Assembly: GCF_014191375.1 (NCBI RefSeq)
Contig: NZ_JACHWN010000001.1
Coordinates: 124,001 to 188,000, forward strand
Reading direction: 5' to 3'
DNA length: 64,000 nucleotides
Source of the DNA: Mesorhizobium sp. RMAD-H1
GTDB taxonomy: Bacteria; Pseudomonadota; Alphaproteobacteria; Rhizobiales; Rhizobiaceae
Shown here: positions 18,992 to 28,232 of the stretch, in pieces
How positions within the stretch are numbered: position 1 is the stretch's first letter
How the letters are laid out: every line of letters begins with the position of its first letter
Made by a program: the position numbers and the translations under genes
Notes under the pieces: model-generated
Databases searched by the model: none
Told to the model about the DNA's origin: nothing
The model's input: only the letters and a program-made list of their open reading frames with translations

Positions 18992-20647
18992 TCAGGACAG
19001 CTCGCCAGCCAGCGCCTTGCGGATGAGCGAGCGGGTTTCGTCGATGCCGTAAAGGGCGACGAAGGAGCCGAAGCGCGGTCCGCGCTCCTGCCCGATCAGC
19101 ACCTCGTAGAGCATCTGGAAAAAGGCGACCGAGACGCCGGGGCCGCCTTCCGGGCTCTTCTTGGTATGGTCCTGATAGCGCTCGATGGCGCGGGCGACAT
19201 CCAGGATGGTGTTCTGGATGGTGTTGCCGTCCGCATCGGCCGGCAGCGCGCCAAGCTTGGTGTCGAGCGCTTCGAGCGCCCGACGTTCCACCTCGTCCGG
19301 TGCACGGAATTTTTTCGTCGGCTTCACGAAATCGTTGAAATAGCGGATCGCATAGCCGACCAGCGCATCGAGTTCCGGATTGTTTTCCGGCGTCACACCC
19401 GGCTTGTGGCGCGAGATGAAGCCCCACAACACAGAGGGGTTCTCCGCATTCGAGGCGCTGACCAGATTGAGCAGCAGTGCAAAAGTCACAGGCAGTTCGA
19501 CATGAGGCGGATTGCCGTAATGGATGTGCCAGACCGGATTGTTCAGCCGGTCTTTCCACTCCTGCCTGGGATAGGCGGAGAGATAGGTGAAATATTCGTC
19601 CACCGCCTTCGGAATGACGTCGAAATAGAGCTTCTTCGCCGTCTTCGGCTTCTGGAAATTATAGAGCGCGAGGCTCTCCGTCGGGGCATAGGCCAGCCAT
19701 TCGTCGATGGAAATGCCGTTGCCCTTGGACTTGGAGATCTTCTGTCCGAGCTGGTCGAGGAAAAGCTCGTAGACGAAATGCTCCGGCGCGCGGCCGCCGA
19801 GGATTTCGCAGATGCGGTCATAGATTGCGGCGTTGGTCTGGTGATCCTTGCCGAACATTTCGAAATCGATGCCGAGCGCCGCCCAGCGCATGCCGAAATC
19901 CGGCTTCCACTGCAGCTTCACATGGCCGCCGGTGACCGGCAGGGTGGTCTCCGTGCCGTCCTCATCGTCGAAGGTGATCGTGCCGGCCTTGGCGTCCACC
20001 TTCTTCATCGGCACGTAGAGCACGCGGCCGGTCTTGGGCGAAATCGGCAGGAAAGGGCTGTAGGTTGCCTGGCGCTCCTCGCCAAGCGTCGGCAGCATCA
20101 CCTTCATGATGTCGTCATAGCGCTCTGCCGCCTTGCGCAGCACCGCATCGAACCGGCCCGACTTGTAATATTCCGTCGCGCTGGCGAATTCGTAATCGAA
20201 GCCGAACGTGTCGAGGAAGCGGCAGAGCATCGCATTGTTGTGCTCGGCGAAGCTCTTGTAGTTGCCGCCAAAGGGGTTCGGCACGGCGGAAAGCGGCATA
20301 TGCATATAGGGCTCAAGCGCTGCCCTGTCAGGCACGCTGTCGGGGATCTTGCGCATGCCGTCCATATCGTCGGAGAAGCAGATGAGGCGCGTCTTCACCT
20401 TGTCCTGCGTCAGCACGCGGAAGGCATGGCGCACCATCGAGGTGCGCGCCACTTCGCCGAACGTGCCGATATGCGGCAGGCCGGAAGGCCCGTAACCGGT
20501 CTCGAACAGCACGGTCTCCGGAAAGCCCGTCTTCTCGTAGCGCTTGATGATCTTCCTGGCTTCCTCGAACGGCCACGCTTTCGCTTCCGCCGCCGCCGCA
20601 ATCAATTCGGGCGTCAGCGCGATGTCGGGAAGGCGTTGCATGGTCAT
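18992..20647 (-). CDS. lysS: Lysyl-tRNA synthetase, class I
   Basis: A 551-residue class I enzyme (LysRS-I), the archaeal-type form that alphaproteobacteria use in place of the class II enzyme. The HIGH-type motif is [10 protein letters not shown] near residue 51, the KMSKS-type motif is [11 protein letters not shown] near 293, and a helical C-terminal anticodon-binding domain follows. It charges tRNA-Lys with lysine. The start was set at ATG 20647 because AGGACC lies at a suitable distance upstream and the 14 residues before it are unlike the family. It is divergent from terB, with a strong dyad between the two genes. Confidence 0.93.
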   Translation of the reverse strand: MTMQRLPDIALTPELIAAAAEAKAWPFEEARKIIKRYEKTGFPETVLFETGYGPSGLPHIGTFGEVARTSMVRHAFRVLTQDKVKTRLICFSDDMDGMRKIPDSVPDRAALEPYMHMPLSAVPNPFGGNYKSFAEHNNAMLCRFLDTFGFDYEFASATEYYKSGRFDAVLRKAAERYDDIMKVMLPTLGEERQATYSPFLPISPKTGRVLYVPMKKVDAKAGTITFDDEDGTETTLPVTGGHVKLQWKPDFGMRWAALGIDFEMFGKDHQTNAAIYDRICEILGGRAPEHFVYELFLDQLGQKISKSKGNGISIDEWLAYAPTESLALYNFQKPKTAKKLYFDVIPKAVDEYFTYLSAYPRQEWKDRLNNPVWHIHYGNPPHVELPVTFALLLNLVSASNAENPSVLWGFISRHKPGVTPENNPELDALVGYAIRYFNDFVKPTKKFRAPDEVERRALEALDTKLGALPADADGNTIQNTILDVARAIERYQDHTKKSPEGGPGVSVAFFQMLYEVLIGQERGPRFGSFVALYGIDETRSLIRKALAGELS

Positions 20648-20680
20648 TTTGAGGTCCTGATGTCGAGATACTGCGCACCT

Positions 20681-20717
20681 GTCAACCAAAAGGGTAGTTT
20701 GTCACTTTTTGGTTGAC
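20681..20717. promoter_or_regulatory. Symmetric dyad between lysS and terB
   Basis: Perfect 11-bp arms GTCAACCAAAA and TTTTGGTTGAC are separated by 15 bp. Each arm contains TTGAC reading outward, a good -35 hexamer for the two divergent genes. It may be a shared operator or overlapping promoters; the pyrimidine context gives no terminator U-tract beyond the stem. Confidence 0.5.
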
Positions 20718-20836
20718 GCCGCATTGCTCTATGGCGATGGCCGTTCTGCGTCAATCTCTGCACCGGAATTTCCTTGCGCCTTGGCTTCCGGCTTCCTAGT
20801 TTCGCGGGTGATTTGCAAAAGATGCGAGGAAAAGAA

Positions 20837-21250
20837 ATGTCGAAGCTTTCGCCGCAGGACGCGCTTGTTTACATCATGGTCACGACCTCGGCGGCCGACA
20901 CGCAGATGACCGATGCCGAGCTCTCTTCCATCGGTAATATCGTCACCCGCCTTCCCGTGTTCCGCAGCTTCGATGCCGGCCGGCTCGCCGATCTCGCCGC
21001 CCGCTGCTATTCGCTGCTGGAATATGAGGACGGCCTCGACCGCATTCTCGATATCGCCCATGATGCGCTGCCCGAGCGGCTGTATGATACGGCCTATGCG
21101 CTGGCGGTCGAGGTTGCTGCCGCCGATCTCCATGTGGAGCAGGAAGAGCTCCGCTTCCTGCAGATGCTGCGCGACCGCTGGAACCTCGATGAGCTGACGG
21201 TTGCCGCCATCGAGCGCAGCGCGCGGGTGCGCTTCCGCAAGCTCACCTGA
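20837..21250 (+). CDS. TerB-family (tellurite resistance TerB-like) protein
   Basis: A 137-residue all-helical protein. The TerB features are the acidic metal-binding type segments TTSAADTQMTDAELSSIGNI near the start and AVEVAAADLHVEQEELRFLQ near residue 95, in a duplicated arrangement. The family is cytoplasmic and often near membranes; its biochemical role is unclear, and the name does not prove tellurite resistance. The start ATG 20837 has GAGGAAAAG upstream, whereas the longer frame to 20774 has none. The stop lies 8 bp from the convergent solute-binding protein gene. Confidence 0.78.
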   Translation: MSKLSPQDALVYIMVTTSAADTQMTDAELSSIGNIVTRLPVFRSFDAGRLADLAARCYSLLEYEDGLDRILDIAHDALPERLYDTAYALAVEVAAADLHVEQEELRFLQMLRDRWNLDELTVAAIERSARVRFRKLT

Positions 21251-21258
21251 CCACGGCT

Positions 21259-22131
21259 TCAGTAGAAGCTGACGGGAAAATATCTGAGGTAGAGTTCCGC
21301 CATCACGCCTTTTTCCTCAAGGGATTTCAGCGCGTAGTCGAAGGCCTTCGCAAGCTGCGGATTGTTGCCGGCGACCGCGATGGTCATGCCCTCGCCCAGG
21401 AATTGCGGGCCGAGATAGGGGCCGCCGGAGAAGGTGCAGCAGCCCTCCGATGCCTTGCCGTCCAGCCAGAAGGACAATGTCATGCCGTCTCCGAAGGCGG
21501 CGTCGAGCTTCCCGGCCTTGAGGTCGTTCAGGAGCTGATCCTTCTGCGCATAGCCAATGATCCCGGCATCAGGGAAATAGCTGCGCAGCATCGCCTCATG
21601 CGCGGTTCCGGTGATGACGCCCGTGCGCTTGCCCTTAAGATTGCGGTTGAGCGGTTCGCTGAGTACCGCTGTGCGCTGCGTGACGAAACGGGCGGGCAGG
21701 CCGAGATAGGGCCGTGAGAAGGCGAATTCCGCGCGGTTTTCGGCCGTCGGCTCCAGGCCGGCGATGATCGCCTCGCCTTCGCCGGTCTTCAGCTTGTCGC
21801 GCAGTTCGTTCCACGGCATGGCCTCGATCTGGCAGATGTCGCCGATTGCCAGCTCGTCGCAGATGGCGCGCGCCAGGTCGATATTGTAGCCGGCGAGCCT
21901 GCCGCTGCTATCGATGAAATTGAAGGGCGGGAAATCGACGCTTGTCAGAAAGCGCAGCCTTTGCAGCTTTGAGATATCCGGCTTGGCGATGCGCTCGTGC
22001 GGGCTCCAGAAGGTCGGGACGTTCGGTTGCACTGCCATCGCGCGCGGGAACAGGACGCTGCTCGCCAGACCGGCAGACAGGATCAGAAAGAAAGACAGGA
22101 TCAGAAAGAAGATGAGCGCTGAAGGTTTCAT
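21259..22131 (-). CDS. Transporter substrate-binding protein, family 3
   Basis: A 290-residue periplasmic solute-binding protein. Residues 1-30 form a signal peptide (LIFFLILSFFLILSAGLASS). The mature part has family 3 signatures: FPPFNFIDSSGRLAGYNIDLARA, shown here in outline around residue 68, AMPWNELRDKLKTGE near 105, and GKLDAAFGDGMTLSFWL near 207. Members bind amino acids or related solutes for ABC uptake, and some serve as sensors. No permease or ATPase genes are adjacent, so its transporter partner is elsewhere or it acts alone. The ligand cannot be inferred. Confidence 0.85.
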   Translation of the reverse strand: MKPSALIFFLILSFFLILSAGLASSVLFPRAMAVQPNVPTFWSPHERIAKPDISKLQRLRFLTSVDFPPFNFIDSSGRLAGYNIDLARAICDELAIGDICQIEAMPWNELRDKLKTGEGEAIIAGLEPTAENRAEFAFSRPYLGLPARFVTQRTAVLSEPLNRNLKGKRTGVITGTAHEAMLRSYFPDAGIIGYAQKDQLLNDLKAGKLDAAFGDGMTLSFWLDGKASEGCCTFSGGPYLGPQFLGEGMTIAVAGNNPQLAKAFDYALKSLEEKGVMAELYLRYFPVSFY

Positions 22132-22354
22132 CGGGCTTGCTCAGGTGCGGACTGGATCTGCGGAAGCTTCTATCATGAAGCTGCCTTCATGCGAATCCTG
22201 TGCGTGAGCATGGCCTCGGTTCCTGCACTTGGGACGGGTATAAATATATCCATAAGTTATTAGAAAATAATAAAAAGCTTACGAATCAAAAACTTGTTGT
22301 ATTTTACACAATCTTAAGTTTTAATCAAAAAGTCATTTTCGAGAGAGGCAGAAA
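22132..22354. other. AT-rich intergenic leader before the glycosyltransferase
   Basis: Between 22235 and 22340 the composition falls to roughly a quarter G+C, in sharp contrast to the surroundings. It contains runs of A and T and an imperfect TTGT/ACAA dyad near 22300. It probably holds the promoter(s) for the leader ORF and glycosyltransferase. No -35/-10 pair stands out enough to call. Confidence 0.5.
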
Positions 22355-22423
22355 ATGTCGTGTAAAAGCGTATCGGTCTTGGTTTGTGCGGAAAACTTCT
22401 TTTCCGGAATTGTACTGAACTAG
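22355..22423 (+). CDS. Possible 22-residue leader peptide upstream of the glycosyltransferase
   Basis: ATG 22355 is preceded at 6 nt by GAGAGAGG, a better ribosome site than that of the large gene. The frame encodes 22 residues (MSCKSVSVLVCAENFF and six more) and ends with TAG at 22421-22423, 2 nt before the glycosyltransferase ATG at 22426. This stop-start spacing suggests termination-reinitiation. There is no similarity I recognise. It could be a chance ORF. Confidence 0.4.
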   Translation: MSCKSVSVLVCAENFFSGIVLN

Positions 22424-22425
22424 CC

Positions 22426-24441
22426 ATGTTGACGAGAGGGGGCTTTGAAGAGCGCCAGGCCGCGCAAACGGTTTGGCTGCCGAGGGAATATCGCGCCGAA
22501 ACTTTGGTTTGTTCGGCCCTCGCCGCAAGACTTTGCCTCAATGGGGCAGAGAAGAATGCAATCGTGCAGGCATTTGCTGCAGCAACGAGAAACAGGACTT
22601 CGTTTACGGATGAAGTCCTGTTCTCCACCGGTATCGGGCAGGAGCGGCTTTACAAGGCCGTTGCCGATGAATTGGGTCTCAGCTTTGCAGATCGCATCGT
22701 CTCCTCGCGTATTCTTTTGCGGGAGGACGATGTGCCGCATAATCTGCGCAATGTCCGTCATGCGCTGGTGGCGCATGGCGATGGGCGGACCCTGCTTTAC
22801 ATAGCGCCGACAATCAGCGATCTGGTCGTCCTCAGGCGGTGTCTCTTGCAGTCTCCGGCTCTGGCCGAACGGTTGTGCATATGCCCGCCTTCGATGCTGG
22901 CGGAGATGATGCGCCAGCGGCAGGAGCGGCAACTGGCGCAACGCGCGCAGGAGATGACGCCGCCGCATTTCTCGGCCGCACGGGTGATGCATGGCTGGCA
23001 GGGGTTCATATTGGCTGAGGCGATCTTTTTCCTGTCCGGCTTTTTCCTGTCCTGGCCGCTGGAAACGGCCGTTGCGCTGCACGTCGGCCTGACATTGTTT
23101 TTTTTTGGCTGTGTCATGATGCGCCTGCTCGCCTCCATCACGGCGCGGACGCCGCACCTGCTGGCGACAAGGGGCACGCCGGCGAAGGAGATGCCGGTCT
23201 ACACGATCCTGGTGCCGCTCTATAAGGAGGCGGCGATTGTCGGCCAGTTGCTTGAAGCGCTGTCGCGACTGCGTTGGCCCGCGTCCAAGCTCGATATAAA
23301 ACTCGTCTGCGAAGCGGATGATACGGAGACGCTTGCGGCCCTTGCCAGGCATGCATTGCCGCCCTGCTTCGAAATCATCAAGGTTCCGGGATTGGGCCCG
23401 CGCACCAAGCCGAAGGCGCTGAACTACGCATTGCAGTTCGCCCGTGGTGAGTTCCTCGTCGTCTACGATGCGGAAGACCGGCCGCATCCGGACCAGCTTC
23501 TCGAAGCCTGGGACGCATTCTCTAGGGGCGGTGCCGATCTCGCCTGCCTGCAGGCGCCGCTGCTGATTTCGAATTTCCGGGCGAACTGGCTGGCGCGCAT
23601 GTTCGCCTTCGAGTATGCCGCGCTGTTCCGCGGGCTCTTGCCCTGGCTCGCGCGGAGGAACCTGGTCATTCCCCTTGGCGGCACCTCCAATCACCTGCGC
23701 CGCAGATGCCTGGAAGCGGCCGGCGGCTGGGATAGCCATAATGTGACGGAGGACGCCGATCTCGGCATCAGGCTGGCGCGTTTCGGCTACCGGATCGGTG
23801 TGATCACGCGCGGCACCTGGGAGGACGCGCCGGAGAACTACCAGGATTGGAAAAAGCAGCGGACACGCTGGCTCAAGGGATGGATGCAGACCTGGCTCGT
23901 GCATACGCGCAACCCGCTGCGCACCTGCCGCGAGCTCGGCCCGTTCCGCTTCGCCGTAAGCCTGCTTTATATGACCGGTCTGATCCTCTCCGCGCTCATC
24001 TATCCCTTCATGCTGCTGACGGTGATCCTGCTGGTCATGGTGTCCGTCGCGGGGCAGGGCTTTTTCTGGTCGTCCTATCTGCTCTGCATGGATGTCCTGA
24101 ACATCGTGCTCGCCTATTTCAGCTATTATGTGCTGGGATTGAAGACGCTCGGCCGGGATGAGCGCAGAGCCGGCCCCTATTTCTGCTGGATACCTGTTTA
24201 CTGGCTGCTGATGTCCTTTTCCGCATGGCGCGCCGTATGGCAGCTGTTCCGGGCGCCGCATCTCTGGGAGAAGACGCCACACTATCCGAGCGGCGCATTC
24301 GCATCCTGCCCGGCAGCGGGTTCCGGATTGCCGGAATCACGTGCCGGCCCGCTCGCCGGACATCAGAAACTCCGGTCCCGAGCCGATGATAAGGTCGTCT
24401 TCGCTGCCGATCGCGTCAAGGTCGCGCCCCTTATAGGGTAG
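22426..24441 (+). CDS. Membrane glycosyltransferase family 2 with N-terminal GspE_N-like domain
   Basis: A 671-residue protein. Residues ~60-170 resemble the type II secretion GspE N-terminal/MshEN fold ([27 protein letters not shown]). Two helices follow near 205-245. The GT2 domain has [18 protein letters not shown], the DxD-type site [13 protein letters not shown] near 345, [15 protein letters not shown] near 445 and the processive motif [11 protein letters not shown] near 482. Three more helices follow. The layout matches cellulose-synthase-like or NfrB-like polymerising transferases; the product is unknown. ATG 22426 was chosen over an in-frame TTG at 22384. The last ~35 residues overlap the convergent ppk2 gene by 105 bp and look unlike a conserved tail. 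Confidence 0.82.
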   Translation: MLTRGGFEERQAAQTVWLPREYRAETLVCSALAARLCLNGAEKNAIVQAFAAATRNRTSFTDEVLFSTGIGQERLYKAVADELGLSFADRIVSSRILLREDDVPHNLRNVRHALVAHGDGRTLLYIAPTISDLVVLRRCLLQSPALAERLCICPPSMLAEMMRQRQERQLAQRAQEMTPPHFSAARVMHGWQGFILAEAIFFLSGFFLSWPLETAVALHVGLTLFFFGCVMMRLLASITARTPHLLATRGTPAKEMPVYTILVPLYKEAAIVGQLLEALSRLRWPASKLDIKLVCEADDTETLAALARHALPPCFEIIKVPGLGPRTKPKALNYALQFARGEFLVVYDAEDRPHPDQLLEAWDAFSRGGADLACLQAPLLISNFRANWLARMFAFEYAALFRGLLPWLARRNLVIPLGGTSNHLRRRCLEAAGGWDSHNVTEDADLGIRLARFGYRIGVITRGTWEDAPENYQDWKKQRTRWLKGWMQTWLVHTRNPLRTCRELGPFRFAVSLLYMTGLILSALIYPFMLLTVILLVMVSVAGQGFFWSSYLLCMDVLNIVLAYFSYYVLGLKTLGRDERRAGPYFCWIPVYWLLMSFSAWRAVWQLFRAPHLWEKTPHYPSGAFASCPAAGSGLPESRAGPLAGHQKLRSRADDKVVFAADRVKVAPLIG

Positions 24442-25269
24442 CGACAGGAGCACCCGCCTGATGACGGCGAGCCTTGCTCGCCGTTTGTCGTTGGCGCGTA
24501 TGATGGTCCATGGCGCGTGCGGCGCATGGGTGCGCTGGATCATCTTGTCGCGCGCCTCGGTATAATCGTTCCAGCGGCTGATGCCGGCGATATCGATGGG
24601 CGAGAATTTCCAGCTCTTGAGCGGGCTGTGGCGGCGCGCATGAAACCGCTCCAGCTGCGTTTCCTGTCCGATATTGAGCCAGAATTTGAAGAAATAGATG
24701 CCGTCGGCGACGATCATCCGCTCGAAATTGGGCGCTTCTGAAAGAAACGCCTCGGTCTGCTCCGGCGTGCAGAAGTCCATCACCGGTTCGACGCCGGCGC
24801 GGTTGTACCAGGAGCGGTCGAAGGTGACGAACTCGCCCGCTCCGGGAAAATGCGCGACATAGCGCTGGAAATACCATTGCCCGCGCTCGCTTTCGCTGGG
24901 TTTCGGGAGGGCCACATAGCGCGCGGCGCGCGGGTTCATATATTGCCTGAGCCTCTGTATGGCGCCGCCCTTGCCGGCGGTGTCGCGTCCCTCGAAAACG
25001 GCGAGAACACGTTCGCCGGTTTCCTGCATCCAGGATTGCAGCTTCACCAGCTCGATCTGCAGTCTCTCGAGTGTTTCCTCATATTCGTCCTTGGGCATTC
25101 GCTCGTCATAGGGATAGCCGCCCGCCGTCAGTGCATTGTCCTTGACCTAGTCCGGCAGCTTCTTCGCGTCGATATCGAACATCCGCTCCTGGCCGCCGAT
25201 CGTCAGCCGGATCCCGCCTTCAGCGGTTTTCCCCTTCTTTTTGGTCTTTGTCGCAGAACTGTCATTCAA
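24337..25269 (-). pseudogene. ppk2: Polyphosphate kinase 2 (class I), interrupted by an in-frame amber codon
   Basis: The full frame would encode 310 residues from TTG 25269, which has AGGAAAGGA 6 nt before it. The P-loop [30 protein letters not shown] and the lid region [17 protein letters not shown] are intact, as is the end GSGPEFL. Codon 41 is TAG (25147-25149) between KKLPD and [14 protein letters not shown], where the family has tryptophan (LPKW or LPDW). A single G-to-A change of TGG would explain it. Translation could restart at ATG 25098 and give 253 residues containing the whole kinase core. PPK2 makes nucleoside triphosphates from polyphosphate. It is divergent from phoR. Sequencing error must be excluded. 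Confidence 0.82.
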
Positions 25270-25402
25270 GGCGGGTTCCTTTCCTCTAGATGAAGTATGG
25301 TATGGGGGCATTGATCCGGCGTCCAGAGGCAGGTCATGCTTCACCGGAGCATGTTAACAAAGCCTTCGGCGCGGCCCCGGCAGCCATGTGGAACAGGACA
25401 GG

Positions 25403-26686
25403 ATGAGCGAAGTCGATAAGGAAGCCACGCGGAAGACCAGGGGCATGGCAGGGCGGATCGCCGGGCGCATCGTGCGCGCGCGCTATGTCCTTGCTGCGGC
25501 GGTTCTGGCCCTCGCCCTGGTCCTCGTGTCGGGCGTTTCGCTTCCGGTGCTCCTGTTCCTCGGCATCATCCTGCTGCTGGCCGTGGCCGCCTTCTCGCCG
25601 GGGCAGGGAACGGAGGAAGTGCCTTCCGCGCGCAGCGAGGCGGAAACCGGCCTCTCGCGCATCTCCGGCGAACGCCTTGCCGAACAGCTTCCCGATCCGC
25701 TGATCCTTTTCGATGGCGGTGGCATGGTGCTTTATGCCAACAAGGCGGCGCGCGAGGCGTTCCAGCCGCTCACTGAGGATACCGTGCTCTATCTGCGCTT
25801 CCGGGCGCCCGAAATGCACGGGCTGATCCAGGGCGTCATCGCCGATGCAGAACCCCGCGCCATCGATTATTTCGAGCGCCTGCCGCTGGATCGCTGGTAC
25901 AAGGTCATGGCCATGGCGCTCGATGCCGGCGCCGGCGAGCGGGCTTCTTTCGCGCTGCTTTTCCGCGATCAGACAGAGATACGCAGGATCGACCGGATGC
26001 GCTCGGATTTCATCGCCAATGCCAGCCATGAGCTGCGCACGCCGCTCGCATCGCTGCGCGGCTTCATCGAGACCCTGCAAGGACCGGCCCGCAACGATGC
26101 GGCGGCGCGCGAGAGATTCCTCCAGATCATGCAGAAGCAGGCCGACCGCATGGCGCGGCTCATCGATGACCTGCTTTCGCTGTCGCGCCTCGAAATGAAG
26201 GCGCATATCGCGGTGACCGAAAGCGTCGATCTCGCAAATGTCCTCAATCATGTGGCCGATACGCTGTCGCCGCTGGCCAATGAGCTGGAGATGACCATTG
26301 AGCGCCAGATTCCGCCTCATCCCGTCAAGGTGATGGGTGACCGCGACGAACTGATACAGGTGTTCCAGAACCTTCTGGAAAATGCCTGCAAATACGGCCA
26401 GTCCGGCAAGCGTGTGATCGTGCGCCTGGAAGAGGAGGCGGGCTCCGCCGGCCGGGAGATCGCCGCCTCCATCCAGGATTTCGGGCCCGGCATCCCTTCC
26501 GAGCATCTGCCGCGTCTCACCGAGCGCTTCTATCGCGTCGATGTCGAAACCAGCCGCGCCCAGAAGGGCACCGGCCTCGGCCTTGCCATCGTCAAGCACA
26601 TCCTGACCCGCCATCGGGGAAGGCTCGTCATCCGCTCACAGGTCGGGCAGGGCTCGACCTTCATCGTGCGCTTCACCGCTCTGTAA
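25403..26686 (+). CDS. phoR: PhoR-like sensor histidine kinase
   Basis: A 427-residue kinase. Two closely spaced N-terminal transmembrane helices (residues ~25-70) leave almost no periplasmic domain, as in PhoR. A PAS domain follows (PDPLILFDGGGMVLYANKAA near 105). The HisKA box is DFIANASHELRTPLASL near 207, with N box NLLENACKYG near 328, G1 DFGPGIPSEHL and G2 GTGLGLAIVKHIL. PhoR senses phosphate status through PstSCAB-PhoU and phosphorylates PhoB. Neither phoB nor pst genes are in the window, so the PhoR call rests on architecture. The start ATG 25403 follows AGGACAGG. It is divergent from ppk2, a polyphosphate gene, which fits phosphate control. Confidence 0.8.
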   Translation: MSEVDKEATRKTRGMAGRIAGRIVRARYVLAAAVLALALVLVSGVSLPVLLFLGIILLLAVAAFSPGQGTEEVPSARSEAETGLSRISGERLAEQLPDPLILFDGGGMVLYANKAAREAFQPLTEDTVLYLRFRAPEMHGLIQGVIADAEPRAIDYFERLPLDRWYKVMAMALDAGAGERASFALLFRDQTEIRRIDRMRSDFIANASHELRTPLASLRGFIETLQGPARNDAAARERFLQIMQKQADRMARLIDDLLSLSRLEMKAHIAVTESVDLANVLNHVADTLSPLANELEMTIERQIPPHPVKVMGDRDELIQVFQNLLENACKYGQSGKRVIVRLEEEAGSAGREIAASIQDFGPGIPSEHLPRLTERFYRVDVETSRAQKGTGLGLAIVKHILTRHRGRLVIRSQVGQGSTFIVRFTAL

Positions 26687-26725
26687 GAGACCAAAAGCCG
26701 CCTCGCGCTTTTGCTGGAAACGCTT

Positions 26726-28075
26726 CTAATACCCGAATTCGGTCCGCAGCCGCCGTGGCAGCATGGCGAGAAGCGTGACGCCGCGGATCGACAGGAAGAA
26801 ATTGATCGCGAGCCATAGTCCGTGGTTGCCCAGGGGCTTTGCGGCATAGAGCACGGCAAAGAAAGCGAGAAGCGACAGCAGCATCATGTTGCGCATGTCG
26901 CGCGACCAGGTGGCGCCGATATAGACCCCGTCCATGTGAAAGGCGAGAAGGCCGGTCAGCGCTGTGAGCGCCGCCCAGGGAAGATAGACCGCCGCAGCCG
27001 CGCGGACATCGGCGGCATTGGTCATGAGCCGGATGATGGGATTACCCAGCACCATGAAGAACACGGTGATCCCCATGGCCAGCAACATGCCCCACAGGAA
27101 GGTGAGCTTCGCCCCGCGCAGGAAAGCCGGGCGATAGCGCGCGCCGACCGCGCGGCCGGAGATCTGCTCTGCGGCGGTGGCAATGCCATCGAGGAAAAAG
27201 CCCGCTACCAGAAAGAAATTCATCAGGACGGCATTGGCGGCAAGCACGATCGGGCCCAGTTCCGCGCCGGCGCGGGTGAAGAAGGAGAATGCGGTCAAAA
27301 GCAGGAAAGAGCGGATCATGATGTCGCGATTGACGGTGAACATGCGCAGCATGCCCGCTGCATCGAAGATGCGGCCACGGCTGGGCACCGGCGCGGCACG
27401 GAACTTTCTGACCACGATGATCATGCCGACCAGGGCCGCAATGAACTCGCCCGTCACCGTGCCCCATGCGACCCCGGCCACGCCCCATTCGAGCAAGAGG
27501 CCGAGCGTGATCGACATGACGATGTTGATGCCGTTCAGCAGAAATTGCAGGGCGAGGCCGAGCATGCCCTCGCCACGCCCCAGGACCAGGCCGAGAATGG
27601 CATAGTTGATGAGCGCCACCGGCGCCGAGAACATGCGGATCACGACATAGGTGGTCATCGCCTCACCGATGGCCGGCTCGGGGTCCATGAACCAGATCGC
27701 GCCTTTGTTGATCAGAGGCAGACACAGGATCATCAGCACGCCGGTTACGACGGCGATGATGAAAGCCCGCCAGAAGACCGCCTGCTCCTCCTTCAAGTCA
27801 CCCCGTCCCATCGCCTGTGCGACGAGCCCGGTGGTGCCGGAGCGCAGGAAATTGAAGGTGGAAAGCAGGAAATCGAAAACCAGGGCACCGATCGCGAGAC
27901 CACCGATCAGCTCAGCCTTGCCATACTGGCCGATCACCGCAGTGTCGACCACACCGAGGAGCGGCGTCGTCACCGCGGCGAGCGACATGGGAATGGCTAT
28001 GGCCATCACCATGCGATGCGTCACGTCGAAAGGACGTGGACGCGCCGCAGCATAATGTTCCTGAGGACCATGCAT
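26726..28075 (-). CDS. MATE family efflux transporter (DinF-like)
   Basis: A 449-residue protein with about twelve membrane helices in two homologous halves. The first helix region has AIPMSLAAVTTPLLGVVDTA, the signature region of MATE exporters, and GTTGLVAQAMGRGDLKE near residue 85 is the conserved cytoplasmic loop. The family exports cationic drugs or dyes by Na+ or H+ antiport; the substrate here is unknown. The start is uncertain between ATG 28075 and an in-frame GTG at 28105; neither has a strong ribosome site. It is convergent with phoR, 39 bp between stops. Confidence 0.85.
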   Translation of the reverse strand: MHGPQEHYAAARPRPFDVTHRMVMAIAIPMSLAAVTTPLLGVVDTAVIGQYGKAELIGGLAIGALVFDFLLSTFNFLRSGTTGLVAQAMGRGDLKEEQAVFWRAFIIAVVTGVLMILCLPLINKGAIWFMDPEPAIGEAMTTYVVIRMFSAPVALINYAILGLVLGRGEGMLGLALQFLLNGINIVMSITLGLLLEWGVAGVAWGTVTGEFIAALVGMIIVVRKFRAAPVPSRGRIFDAAGMLRMFTVNRDIMIRSFLLLTAFSFFTRAGAELGPIVLAANAVLMNFFLVAGFFLDGIATAAEQISGRAVGARYRPAFLRGAKLTFLWGMLLAMGITVFFMVLGNPIIRLMTNAADVRAAAAVYLPWAALTALTGLLAFHMDGVYIGATWSRDMRNMMLLSLLAFFAVLYAAKPLGNHGLWLAINFFLSIRGVTLLAMLPRRLRTEFGY

Positions 28076-28232
28076 GGAAAATGCGCTCGCGAGTTTAGGC
28101 TGCACGACCTATGCCATCAACGCTGGCGAGCGCCAAGCAGTTTCCCGCCGGAACGGTTCCGCTCAACGATTCCAATTCTCTGTTTTCGTGGAAGCTTGGA
28201 CGGAAAGCCGCTTCGTCCTTTCCTGGCCCAGC

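Noticed and set aside
22420-24282. A 620-codon open frame antisense to the GT2 gene
   Set aside because: It mirrors the real gene in a GC-rich genome, has Arg/Gln/His-rich composition, no domain motifs and no ribosome site.
25255-25280. A PHO box half site (CTGTCAT) near the ppk2 start
   Set aside because: Only one half matches and it falls inside the proposed coding sequence.
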